A stretch of DNA of 5,519 nucleotides, taken from assembly GCA_016190465.1 (NCBI GenBank), contig JACPQP010000019.1, forward strand, positions 1-5,519, given 5' to 3'. This DNA comes from Chloroflexota bacterium. Lineage in GTDB: Bacteria; Chloroflexota; UBA6077; FW602-bin22; JACPQP01. Positions 1-5,519 of the stretch are shown piece by piece. A program made the position numbers and the translations under genes. The first letter of the stretch is position 1. Each line of letters starts with the position of its first letter. The notes under the pieces were generated by a model that was not told the DNA's origin, made no database searches, and was given only the letters and a program-made list of their open reading frames with translations.

Positions 1-59
1 CGCTCATCGCTGGTCTCTGCCAGCAGCTGCGACCTGTGCCGCCAGAGCCCGGGCCACGT
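1..59. repeat. 59-bp direct repeat, left copy (junction inside the pyrD 3' end)
   Basis: Bases 1-59 are identical to 780-838; base 60 (c) differs from base 839 (a). The copy touches the window edge, so the repeat may continue to the left. On the minus strand it supplies the last 16 codons and stop of the truncated pyrD and then ATGAGCG, the first 7 bases of another pyrD start. Because it contains the antitoxin tail and the pyrD start in their natural order, this copy looks like the derived one and marks a recombination or assembly junction. Confidence 0.95.
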
Positions 60-786
60 CGTAGACCATCCGCACCGCGATGGGCCGGATGGCCGGCCCC
101 GAGAGGCCGCCGGTGCGGTTCGCCAGGTAGGGGCGGCGCGTCCGCAGGTCGATGACCATCCCGGGGATCGTGTTGATGAGCGAGAGCGCGTCGGCGCCGG
201 CCTCCACGACGGCAGCGGCGATGTCGACGATGCGGGTCACGTTCGGCGAGAGCTTGACGATCAGCGGCAGGTCGCAGACCTCGCGCACGGTAGCGGTGAC
301 CTCGGCGGCGGTCTCGCAAGCCAGCCCAAAGGGCTCGCCCTCGTTCTGGACGTTCGGGCAGGAGATGTTGAGCTCGATCGCGGCGACGCCCGGCGCGTCG
401 TTCAGCCGCTCGACGACCGCCACGTAGTCGCCGACGCTGAACCCGGCGACGTTGGCGATGACGGGGACGGACCACTTCGCCCAGATGGGGCACTTGTCGC
501 GGACGACCGCCTCGACCCCGACGTTCTGGAGCCCGATGGCGTTGAGCATCCCCGACGGCGTCTCGGCGATGCGGGGCTGCGGGTTGCCGTCGCGCGGGTG
601 GAGCGTCACCGCCTTCGAGACGACGGCGCCGAGTTCCTTGACGTCGAGCAGCTTCGCGTACTCGGTCCCGTAGCCGAACGTACCCGAGGCGGGCATGACC
701 GGGTTCTTCAGGCGCAGGCCGGACGGGTGATTCGGGGCGAGGCTCACCGCCAGGCGTGGCGTTGCCACTGCGAAGCTATCGCTCAT
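4..786 (-). CDS. pyrD: Dihydroorotate dehydrogenase class 1B catalytic subunit, 3'-truncated chimeric reading frame
   Basis: PyrD oxidises dihydroorotate to orotate at FMN and passes electrons to PyrK. Family motifs are clear: KNPVMPASGTFGYG (27-40), SKAVT (57-61), NAIGLQN (82-88), ELNISCPNV (138-146) with the class 1B catalytic Cys at 143, VKLSPNV (177-183), INT (204-206) and GGLSGPAI (226-233). The family is usually about 300-310 residues; this frame ends at 260. The expected strand and GGI / VGT segments that hold the FMN phosphate are missing, and from about A245 the protein reads ARALAAQVAAAGRDQR, which is exactly the tail of the antitoxin-like protein encoded just upstream. The cause is the 59-bp repeat at 1-59. 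As written the product should not bind FMN properly and is probably inactive. The start ATG at 786 overlaps the upstream TGA; there is no strong Shine-Dalgarno site, so translation is probably coupled. An intact copy may begin at base 7. Confidence 0.88.
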   Translation of the reverse strand: MSDSFAVATPRLAVSLAPNHPSGLRLKNPVMPASGTFGYGTEYAKLLDVKELGAVVSKAVTLHPRDGNPQPRIAETPSGMLNAIGLQNVGVEAVVRDKCPIWAKWSVPVIANVAGFSVGDYVAVVERLNDAPGVAAIELNISCPNVQNEGEPFGLACETAAEVTATVREVCDLPLIVKLSPNVTRIVDIAAAVVEAGADALSLINTIPGMVIDLRTRRPYLANRTGGLSGPAIRPIAVRMVYDVARALAAQVAAAGRDQR

Positions 787-838
787 CGCTGGTCTCTGCC
801 AGCAGCTGCGACCTGTGCCGCCAGAGCCCGGGCCACGT
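780..838. repeat. 59-bp direct repeat, right copy (3' end of antitoxin-like gene plus pyrD start)
   Basis: Identical over 59 bases to 1-59, in the same orientation, 779 bases apart. Here the sequence encodes the second helix and tail of the ribbon-helix-helix protein, its TGA, and the first 7 bases of pyrD. The helix (SSYVARALAAQV) is native to that fold, so this copy is probably the source. Confidence 0.95.
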
Positions 839-995
839 AGGAGCTGAGGGATGGCGCGTTGCCTGCTCGAACTCTGGCGACAGCAGCCTCCAGCGTATCC
901 GACGGCACCGTCACCGTCATCTTCACCGTTCTGGCCCGCGACCGCGCGGCGCCGGTCCTGCGAGCGCCGCTTGGAGTGGAGCCGGGTGTCGCCAT
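783..995 (-). CDS. Ribbon-helix-helix antitoxin-like protein, probably C-terminally truncated
   Basis: The product is 70 residues from ATG at 995, supported by AGGAG (1007-1003) 7 bases upstream; a TTG at 1010 would overlap that site and is less likely. A basic, flexible N-terminus (MATPGSTPSGARRTG...) leads to KMTVTVPSDTLEAAVARVR and APSLSSYVARALAAQV. This is the strand-helix-helix order of CopG/VapB/ParD-like DNA-binding antitoxins, with the S-x-S-x-Y-V start of helix 2. In related high-GC proteins the helix is followed by roughly 20-30 residues of acidic, toxin-binding tail. Here the frame stops right after RDQR, so a DNA-binding part seems kept and the toxin-binding part lost. The TGA overlaps the ATG of pyrD (ATGA), coupling the two. 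No PIN-domain or other toxin gene is present. The similarity is judged by eye, so the family call is moderate. Confidence 0.62.
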   Translation of the reverse strand: MATPGSTPSGARRTGAARSRARTVKMTVTVPSDTLEAAVARVRAGNAPSLSSYVARALAAQVAAAGRDQR

Positions 996-1035
996 GTCAG
1001 TGCTCCTCAACTATCTTGAGCCAGATGCACATTCT
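996..1035. other. Short spacer between the two antitoxin-like genes where a toxin gene would be expected
   Basis: These 40 bases separate the TAG of the Phd/YefM gene from the ATG of the ribbon-helix-helix gene. On the minus strand they contain an 11-codon frame (1032-997, MCIWLKIVEEH) whose TGA ends 1 base before the next ATG, and the AGGAG site used by that gene. There is no terminator-like hairpin, so the two genes are probably cotranscribed. Whether the tiny frame is a toxin remnant or chance cannot be decided from the sequence. Confidence 0.4.
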
Positions 1036-1320
1036 CTACGCTTCCGGCCCAAGGCCGACCTCGCGGCGCAGCTCCTCGATCGGCATGCGCTGCCCCTTCC
1101 CCGCCCGTGCGTCTTCCAGCGCTGCCAGCAGTCGCGCTGCGTTGGCCGGCGACCGCAAGAGGTAGGCGGTTTCCCGAAGGCTCGCCAGCTCATCAGCCGC
1201 GATCAGCGCAACGTCCGGCGCTCCACGCCGCTTGATGATCACCGTCTCGCGATCCTGGGTCACCCGATCCCCGAGCTCCGCGAGCTTCGCTCGCGCCTCG
1301 CTGTAGGTTGTCTGGACCAC
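1036..1320 (-). CDS. Phd/YefM-family type II antitoxin, no adjacent toxin
   Basis: The product is 94 residues, typical for the family. The N-terminal half (VQTTYSEARAKLAELGDRV, then VIIKRRGAPDVALIAADELASL) is the Phd/YefM DNA-binding and dimerisation fold: an early helix of the S-x-A-R-x-x-L type, then the strand pair with RRGAPDVALI, then the DELASL helix. The C-terminal half, with LLRSPANAARLLAAL and EELRREVGL, resembles the toxin-wrapping tail of YefM antitoxins that partner RelE/YoeB-like RNases. Such antitoxins neutralise the toxin and repress their own operon, and the TGTACA palindrome just upstream fits that. A toxin gene would normally start within a few bases of the TAG stop; here only a 40-base gap precedes another antitoxin-like gene. 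The gene is thus an orphan or the remnant of a module inserted between pyrK and pyrD. A specific gene name cannot be given. Confidence 0.87.
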   Translation of the reverse strand: MVQTTYSEARAKLAELGDRVTQDRETVIIKRRGAPDVALIAADELASLRETAYLLRSPANAARLLAALEDARAGKGQRMPIEELRREVGLGPEA

Positions 1321-1324
1321 TGTG

Positions 1325-1330
1325 CCCTCC
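1325..1330 (-). promoter_or_regulatory. Ribosome binding site that fixes the antitoxin start
   Basis: GGAGGG sits 4 bases before the GTG at 1320-1318. It supports this GTG over two upstream in-frame ATGs: 1398, which would add 26 residues and run through the palindrome, and 1368, which overlaps the palindrome. Neither upstream ATG would be compatible with the operator being non-coding leader. Confidence 0.7.
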
Positions 1331-1348
1331 CGTCCGACCACGGAAGCT

Positions 1349-1367
1349 TGTACAATAGTATTGTACA
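1349..1367. promoter_or_regulatory. Perfect 19-bp palindrome with TGTACA cores: probable antitoxin operator and promoter
   Basis: The sequence tgtacaatagtattgtaca is an exact inverted repeat: two 9-base arms around a single central base. Both arms carry TGTACA, the core hexamer known from E. coli yefM-yoeB operators bound by the YefM antitoxin. It lies 29 bases upstream of the GTG start of the Phd/YefM-type gene, where an autoregulatory operator is expected. On the minus strand it contains TACAAT (1365-1360), five of six bases of a -10 box, so a bound repressor would cover the promoter. No good -35 hexamer is visible at the right distance, so the promoter part is less certain than the operator. 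It is AT-rich in a GC-rich setting, which makes chance unlikely. Confidence 0.78.
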
Positions 1368-1402
1368 TCGGGAGTCGCGTTGGGGGCGACACCCGCATGC
1401 CC

Positions 1403-2176
1403 CTACCACACCATCTCCCTTATGTCGAACACCGGCCCGTCGTGACAGACCCGCCGCAGGCCCTTCCTCGTCGGGACGACGCAGCCCAGGCAGACGCCCA
1501 TCGCGCAGCCCATGTGCTCTTCCACCGCGACCTGGGTCGGCAGCGCGTCGTGGAGGCGCAGGCCGGCGAGGGCCCGCAGCATCGGGATCGGGCCGCAGGC
1601 GAAGGCCTGATCGGCCCAGGGGCGGTACTCCCCAACCAGCTCGGTGACGAGGCCCTGGTGGCCGAGCGAGCCATCGTCCGTCGCCACGACGTACTCCGCC
1701 TCCGGCGGGACGAGCGCGGCGGGGAACGCCTTTGCCGCCGACCGGAAGCCGGCGAGGAGCACAACCTCGACGCCACGCGGCAGCAGATCCTGGGCCAGCG
1801 CGATCAGCGGGGCGATGCCCACGCCGCCGCCGATCAAGAGCGCCCGCCTGGTGGTGGGCAGCACCTCGAACGGGCGACCGAGCGGGCCCAGGACGTCCAG
1901 CGCATCGCCTGGCCGGATCTGGCTCAACAGCGCGGTGCCCCGGCCGACGACGTCGAGCAGGACCTCGGCCTCGACGGGACGATTCGCCGGGTCGCGGACG
2001 GTCCGAAGGACGCTCAACGGCCGCCGGAGCAATGGGTCGCTCTCCCGGGCGCAGCGCAGATGGACGAACTGGCCGGGGCGCGCCGTCTGGGCGATGCCGA
2101 GGGCCGCGAAGCGCAGGACGTGGACGCGCGCGGCCACCTCGACGTTGGCGGTGACCAGCGTGACGAGCTGCTTCAC
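1403..2176 (-). CDS. pyrK: Dihydroorotate dehydrogenase electron transfer subunit, complete
   Basis: The product is 257 residues, the usual length. PyrK is the FAD and [2Fe-2S] subunit that passes electrons from dihydroorotate, oxidised at FMN in PyrD, to NAD+ in the class 1B enzyme. The N-terminal ferredoxin-reductase-like FAD domain has RRPLS (51-55) and GRGT (78-81). The NAD-binding domain has GGGVGIAP (116-123) and CGPIPM (194-199). The C-terminal cluster has C224, C229, C232 and C244 in the spacing C-x4-C-x2-C-x11-C, as expected for PyrK. The start is GTG at 2176, inside the carB stop (GTGA overlap), with GAGG about 7 bases upstream. The stop is TAG. In most operons of this type pyrD follows at once; here about 0.6 kb with two antitoxin-like genes comes first. 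The protein itself looks intact and functional. Confidence 0.96.
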   Translation of the reverse strand: MKQLVTLVTANVEVAARVHVLRFAALGIAQTARPGQFVHLRCARESDPLLRRPLSVLRTVRDPANRPVEAEVLLDVVGRGTALLSQIRPGDALDVLGPLGRPFEVLPTTRRALLIGGGVGIAPLIALAQDLLPRGVEVVLLAGFRSAAKAFPAALVPPEAEYVVATDDGSLGHQGLVTELVGEYRPWADQAFACGPIPMLRALAGLRLHDALPTQVAVEEHMGCAMGVCLGCVVPTRKGLRRVCHDGPVFDIREMVW

Positions 2177-5100
2177 CGGACGGCCTCGGTGGTCGGCGCC
2201 GACGATCGCGGCTCGCGCAGATACTCGAGCAGTGGCCGGACGTGGTAGTCACCCAGCCCGTGCTCCAGCGATTGGATCGCGGCGCGGGCGGTGTCCAGGC
2301 TGGTGAAGCAGGGGATGCCGCGCTCGGTGGCGGCGCGCCGGATGGCGAACCCGTCCTTCAGCGGCGTTCGCCGGCCGGTCACGGTGTTTACCACGCCGTC
2401 GACCAGCCGCTCCCGGATCACGTCCAGCACGTTGGGATGCCCCTCGTTCAGCTTCTTCGTGATCATCTGGACGGGCAGACCCATCTCGGCGATCATTGTG
2501 GCGGTGCCCTCGGTCGCGTAGAGGCGGTAGCCGAGCGCTGCCAGCCGCTCGATCAGGCCACGGGCTTCGGGCTTGTCCCGGTCGGCGATGCTCAGCAGGA
2601 TGCTCCCGCCAACGGGCAGCGACGTCCGGGCGGCCAGCAGCCCCTTGGCAAGAGCCGCGCCCAGCGTGGTGTCGATCCCCATCACCTCGCCGGTCGACTT
2701 CATCTCCGGCCCGAGGTAGGTGTCGACGCCGATCAGCTTCCCCATGCTGAACACCGGCCCCTTGACCGCGATGAGCGGCTGGTTGGGGCAGAGGCCGGTG
2801 GCGTAGCCCTGCGACGCCAGCGACTCGCCCAGCATCACCCGCGTGGCGAGCTGAACGATCGGGATGCCAGTCACCTTGGCCAGGAACGGCACGGTGCGGC
2901 TCGCGCGGGGGTTGACCTCCAGGACGTAGACCGCGCCCTGGTAGATGACGTACTGGACGTTCATCAGGCCGCGCACCTGGAGGCCGCGTCCGATCTGGAT
3001 GGTGTAGTCGACGATCCGGTCGACGTCCCGCGCGCGGAGGTCGACGCCGGGATAGACCGCCATCGAGTCGCCGCTGTGGACGCCGGCGCGCTCGATGTGC
3101 TCCATGATCCCGGGGATGACGACCGTCTCCCCGTCGCAGATCGCGTCGACCTCCAGCTCTTTGCCCTCCAGGTACTGGTCGATCAGGATCGGGTGCTTCT
3201 CCGAGACCTCGGCGGCCACCTTCGCGTAGCGCGCCAGCTCGTCGCGGTTGTGGACGATCTCCATCGCTCGGCCGCCGAGGACGTAGGAGGGCCGCACCAG
3301 GACCGGGTAGCCGATGCTCGCGGCGACCGTTAGCGCGTCGGCGACGGTCGACACCGCGGCGCCCGGCGGCTGGGGGATGCCGAGCCGGTTCAGAAAGTCC
3401 TCGAAGCGGCGGCGGTCCTCGGCCAGGTCGATGGCCTCGACCGAGCTGCCGATAAGTCGGGCGCCACCCCGCGTGAGCGGCTCGGCGAGGTTGATCGCCG
3501 TCTGGCCGCCGAACTGGACGATGGCTGGCGCCTGTTCGATCCCCTCGTTCTCGAGCACGTCGCGCACGCTCTCCTCGTCCAGCGGCTCGAAGTACAGGCG
3601 GTCCGAGGTATCGAAGTCGGTGCTGACCGTCTCCGGGTTGCTGTTGACCATGATCGCGCGGACGCCCGCCCGCTGGAGGGCCCAGGCGGAGTGGACGCTG
3701 CAATAGTCGAACTCGATCCCCTGGCCGATCCGGATCGGCCCCGAGCCGATGACGACCGCCTTCGGCCCGGGCAACGCCTCGGCCTCGTTCTCGGTCTCGT
3801 AGGTGCTGTAGAAGTAGGGTGTCGCCGCCTCGAACTCGGCGGCGCACGTGTCCACCATCTTGTAGACGGGCCGGAGACCCCACTGCTGGCGCAACTGCCG
3901 CACCTGCTCGGGCAGCCGGTCCGAGAGCGTGCCGATCTGCTCGTCCGAGAACCCGAGGCGCTTCGCCTCCCAGAGCAGCGTCGGCGTCAAGGGCTCGCCG
4001 AGCAGCCGGTGCTCCAGGTCGACGAGGCACCGGAAGCGGCGGATGAACCAGCGATCGATCCGCGAGCGCTGGTGGATCTCCTCGACCGAGGCGCCTCGGC
4101 GCAGCGCGGCGAAAACCGCCCAGAGGCGCAGGTCGTTCGGCTGGTCGATCAGCTCCCAGACCGAGCGCAGACTCCCTGGGGAGGGCTCGGCCACCGTCCA
4201 TGAACGGTCCTCCCAGTGGATCGACTTGCCGCCCAGCTCCAGGCTCCGGACCGCCTTCTGGAACGCCGCCTCGAACGACCGGTCGATCGCCATCACCTCG
4301 CCGGTCGCCTTCATCTGGGTGCCAATCCCGCGGTCGCCCGAGGGGAACTTGTCGAACGGCCAGCGCGGGATCTTCACCACGCAGTAGTCGAGCGCCGGCT
4401 CGAACGCGGCGGTCGACGTCTTCGTCACCGCGTTGGGGATCTCCTCCAGCCGGCGGCCCACCGCGATCTTGGCGGCCACCCGGGCGATGGGGTAGCCGGT
4501 CGCCTTGGAGGCCAGCGCCGACGAGCGGCTGACGCGCGGGTTGACCTCGATGACGTAGTACGTGAAGGAGTGCGGGTCGAGCGCGAACTGAACGTTGCAG
4601 CCGCCCTCGATCCCCAGCGTGCGGATGATCTTGATCGAGGCGGTCCGCAGCATCTGGTACTCTTTGTCCGAGAGCGTCTGGCTTGGTGCGACGACGACGC
4701 TGTCGCCGGTGTGCACGCCCTTCGGGTCGAGGTTCTCCATGTTGCAGACGGTGATGCAGGTGTCGGCGGCGTCCCGCATCACCTCGTACTCGATCTCCTT
4801 CCAGCCCAGCACGCACTGCTCGACCAGCACCTGGTGGATCGGGCTCGCCTGGAGCCCCGACGTGACGACTCGCTCGTACTCCTCCTCGGTGTGAGCGATC
4901 CCCCCGCCGGTGCCGCCCAGGGTGTAGCCGGGACGGATGATGAGCGGCAGCGAGAGCCGGTCGAGCAGCGCCCGGGCCTCCTCGAGCGAGTAGACCGTCG
5001 CGCTGGGGGGCACCGGCTCGCCGATCCCGGCCAGCATCTCCTTGAACAGCTCGCGATCTTCGGCCCGCTTGATCGTCTCCAGCGGAGTGCCCAGCAGGCG

Positions 5101-5430
5101 CACACCGAACCGCTCCAGCACGCCCGCCTCGGCCAGCTCCACGGCCAGGTTCAGGCCGGTCTGGCCGCCCAGCGTCGGCAGCAGACCGTCGGGACGCTCG
5201 CGCTCAATGATCCGGGCCAGCACCTCGACCGCCAGCGGCTCGACGTAGACGACGTCGGCGATCCCCTCGTCGGTCATGATCGTCGCCGGGTTCGAGTTGA
5301 CCAGAATCGAGGTCACGCCCTCCTCGCGCAGCGCCTTGCAGGCCTGCGTGCCGGCGTAGTCGAATTCGGCCGCCTGGCCGATGATGATCGGCCCGGAGCC
5401 GAGGACGAGGACTTTACTGACGTCAGGCAC
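2173..5430 (-). CDS. carB: Carbamoyl-phosphate synthase large subunit, complete
   Basis: The product is 1085 residues, close to the family's usual length of about 1070. CarB makes carbamoyl phosphate from bicarbonate, ammonia delivered by CarA, and 2 ATP. The two homologous ATP-grasp halves are clear. The first begins with GSGPIIIGQ (11-19) and has metal/ATP ligands Q281, E295 and N297 in EVNPRVSRS. The second begins with GSGPIRIGQ (562-570) and has Q826, E838 and N840 in EVNPRASRT. The oligomerisation region lies between (about 400-555). From about 941 an MGS-like allosteric domain follows, with TEGT (973-976), KK (992-993) and N1015 near where E. coli CarB binds UMP, so feedback control by UMP is plausible. 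All key residues I checked are present. The start is GTG at 5430, with GGGAGG 7 bases upstream. The gene overlaps carA by 8 bases and pyrK by 4. Confidence 0.98.
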   Translation of the reverse strand: MPDVSKVLVLGSGPIIIGQAAEFDYAGTQACKALREEGVTSILVNSNPATIMTDEGIADVVYVEPLAVEVLARIIERERPDGLLPTLGGQTGLNLAVELAEAGVLERFGVRLLGTPLETIKRAEDRELFKEMLAGIGEPVPPSATVYSLEEARALLDRLSLPLIIRPGYTLGGTGGGIAHTEEEYERVVTSGLQASPIHQVLVEQCVLGWKEIEYEVMRDAADTCITVCNMENLDPKGVHTGDSVVVAPSQTLSDKEYQMLRTASIKIIRTLGIEGGCNVQFALDPHSFTYYVIEVNPRVSRSSALASKATGYPIARVAAKIAVGRRLEEIPNAVTKTSTAAFEPALDYCVVKIPRWPFDKFPSGDRGIGTQMKATGEVMAIDRSFEAAFQKAVRSLELGGKSIHWEDRSWTVAEPSPGSLRSVWELIDQPNDLRLWAVFAALRRGASVEEIHQRSRIDRWFIRRFRCLVDLEHRLLGEPLTPTLLWEAKRLGFSDEQIGTLSDRLPEQVRQLRQQWGLRPVYKMVDTCAAEFEAATPYFYSTYETENEAEALPGPKAVVIGSGPIRIGQGIEFDYCSVHSAWALQRAGVRAIMVNSNPETVSTDFDTSDRLYFEPLDEESVRDVLENEGIEQAPAIVQFGGQTAINLAEPLTRGGARLIGSSVEAIDLAEDRRRFEDFLNRLGIPQPPGAAVSTVADALTVAASIGYPVLVRPSYVLGGRAMEIVHNRDELARYAKVAAEVSEKHPILIDQYLEGKELEVDAICDGETVVIPGIMEHIERAGVHSGDSMAVYPGVDLRARDVDRIVDYTIQIGRGLQVRGLMNVQYVIYQGAVYVLEVNPRASRTVPFLAKVTGIPIVQLATRVMLGESLASQGYATGLCPNQPLIAVKGPVFSMGKLIGVDTYLGPEMKSTGEVMGIDTTLGAALAKGLLAARTSLPVGGSILLSIADRDKPEARGLIERLAALGYRLYATEGTATMIAEMGLPVQMITKKLNEGHPNVLDVIRERLVDGVVNTVTGRRTPLKDGFAIRRAATERGIPCFTSLDTARAAIQSLEHGLGDYHVRPLLEYLREPRSSAPTTEAVR

Positions 5431-5519
5431 CCTTGGTCCTCCCAGCGCGCACCATTTCCAGGAATTGCTCGAAGATGTAGAGGTTGTCCAGCGGCCCCGG
5501 CGAGGCCTCGGAGTGATAC
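5423..5519 (-). CDS. carA: Carbamoyl-phosphate synthase small (glutaminase) subunit, C-terminal end only
   Basis: Partial gene: only the last 31 codons and a TGA stop (5425-5423) lie in the window, and the start is beyond the right edge. The visible protein begins YHSEASPGP and ends MVRAGRTKGA. The H-x-E of this segment corresponds to the His/Glu pair of the class I glutamine amidotransferase catalytic triad near the end of CarA; the Cys nucleophile lies upstream and cannot be seen. CarA hydrolyses glutamine and passes ammonia to CarB for carbamoyl phosphate synthesis in the cytoplasm. Its last 8 bases overlap the start of carB in another frame, so the two subunits are probably translationally coupled. 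The motif, and carB directly downstream, make the call firm despite the short length. Confidence 0.92.
   Translation of the reverse strand, partial: YHSEASPGPLDNLYIFEQFLEMVRAGRTKGA

Noticed and set aside
1..838. CRISPR array, insertion-sequence ends or attachment sites based on the 59-bp repeat
   Set aside because: There are only two copies 779 bases apart, each within coding sequence. The block lacks inverted ends, transposase or integrase genes, and its content (gene end plus gene start) is explained by duplication.
1036..1398. Longer antitoxin form starting at ATG 1398 or ATG 1368
   Set aside because: The extra residues are unlike the family, would be encoded across the operator palindrome, and lack a good Shine-Dalgarno site, whereas GTG 1320 has GGAGGG.
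1383..1403. Possible terminator after pyrK: GGGGC / GCCCC arms around an 11-base loop
   Set aside because: Only a 5-bp stem, it overlaps the pyrK stop codon, and no T-run follows on the minus strand. It does not support a transcription end before the antitoxin genes.
1260..2252. Long minus-strand frame of 330 codons overlapping pyrK
   Set aside because: It is an alternative frame of a GC-rich gene, rich in Arg, Pro and Gly, with no recognisable domain; pyrK has a full set of motifs in its own frame.
859..3333. Plus-strand open frames opposite the antitoxin genes, pyrK and carB (for example 1322-2248 and 2242-3333)
   Set aside because: They are antisense shadows with low-complexity composition, no ribosome binding sites of note and no recognisable motifs.
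2249..4816. Minus-strand 855-codon open frame inside carB
   Set aside because: Composition is the Arg/Gly/Pro/Ala-rich shadow typical of high-GC DNA; the frame of carB contains the complete conserved enzyme.

Overview
The window holds the 3' part of a de novo pyrimidine (UMP) biosynthesis operon. Every gene lies on the minus strand, so transcription runs from right to left. The DNA is GC-rich and densely coding, with overlapping genes and several GTG starts. The presence of PyrK beside a class 1B PyrD, together with Phd/YefM-type and ribbon-helix-helix antitoxin genes, is compatible with a high-GC Chloroflexota-like or related bacterium. That placement is an inference and I cannot fix the taxon from sequence alone.

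Layout in transcription order: the last 31 codons of carA (5519-5423); a complete carB (5430-2173), whose GTG start lies 8 bases inside the carA end; and a complete pyrK (2176-1403), whose GTG start overlaps the carB stop by 4 bases. The operon logic is then interrupted by about 0.6 kb of different character. This contains a perfect 19-bp palindrome with TGTACA half-site cores (1349-1367), a complete Phd/YefM-type antitoxin gene (1320-1036), a 40-bp gap and a short ribbon-helix-helix antitoxin-like gene (995-783). No toxin gene follows either antitoxin. pyrD (786-4) starts inside the stop codon of the second antitoxin gene (ATGA overlap).

CarAB makes carbamoyl phosphate from glutamine, bicarbonate and 2 ATP. 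PyrD and PyrK form the NAD-linked dihydroorotate dehydrogenase, in which PyrK carries FAD and a [2Fe-2S] cluster. The antitoxin insert separates the two subunit genes and places pyrD behind an autoregulated type of promoter and a new translational coupling.

The most notable point is at the left edge. A 59-bp sequence is present twice, identical, at 1-59 and 780-838. The right copy is the 3' end of the ribbon-helix-helix gene plus the first 7 bases of pyrD. The left copy forms the 3' end of the pyrD reading frame, which is therefore cut short: it ends at 260 residues, loses the C-terminal part of the FMN barrel, and finishes with the antitoxin's own tail. The left copy again ends in the first bases of a pyrD start. 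This is the pattern expected of a tandem duplication joined at a short microhomology, with an intact pyrD starting at base 7 and running off the window, or of an assembly artefact at a contig end. I see no previously undescribed multi-gene system here; the interest lies in this rearrangement and in the toxin-less antitoxin cassette.
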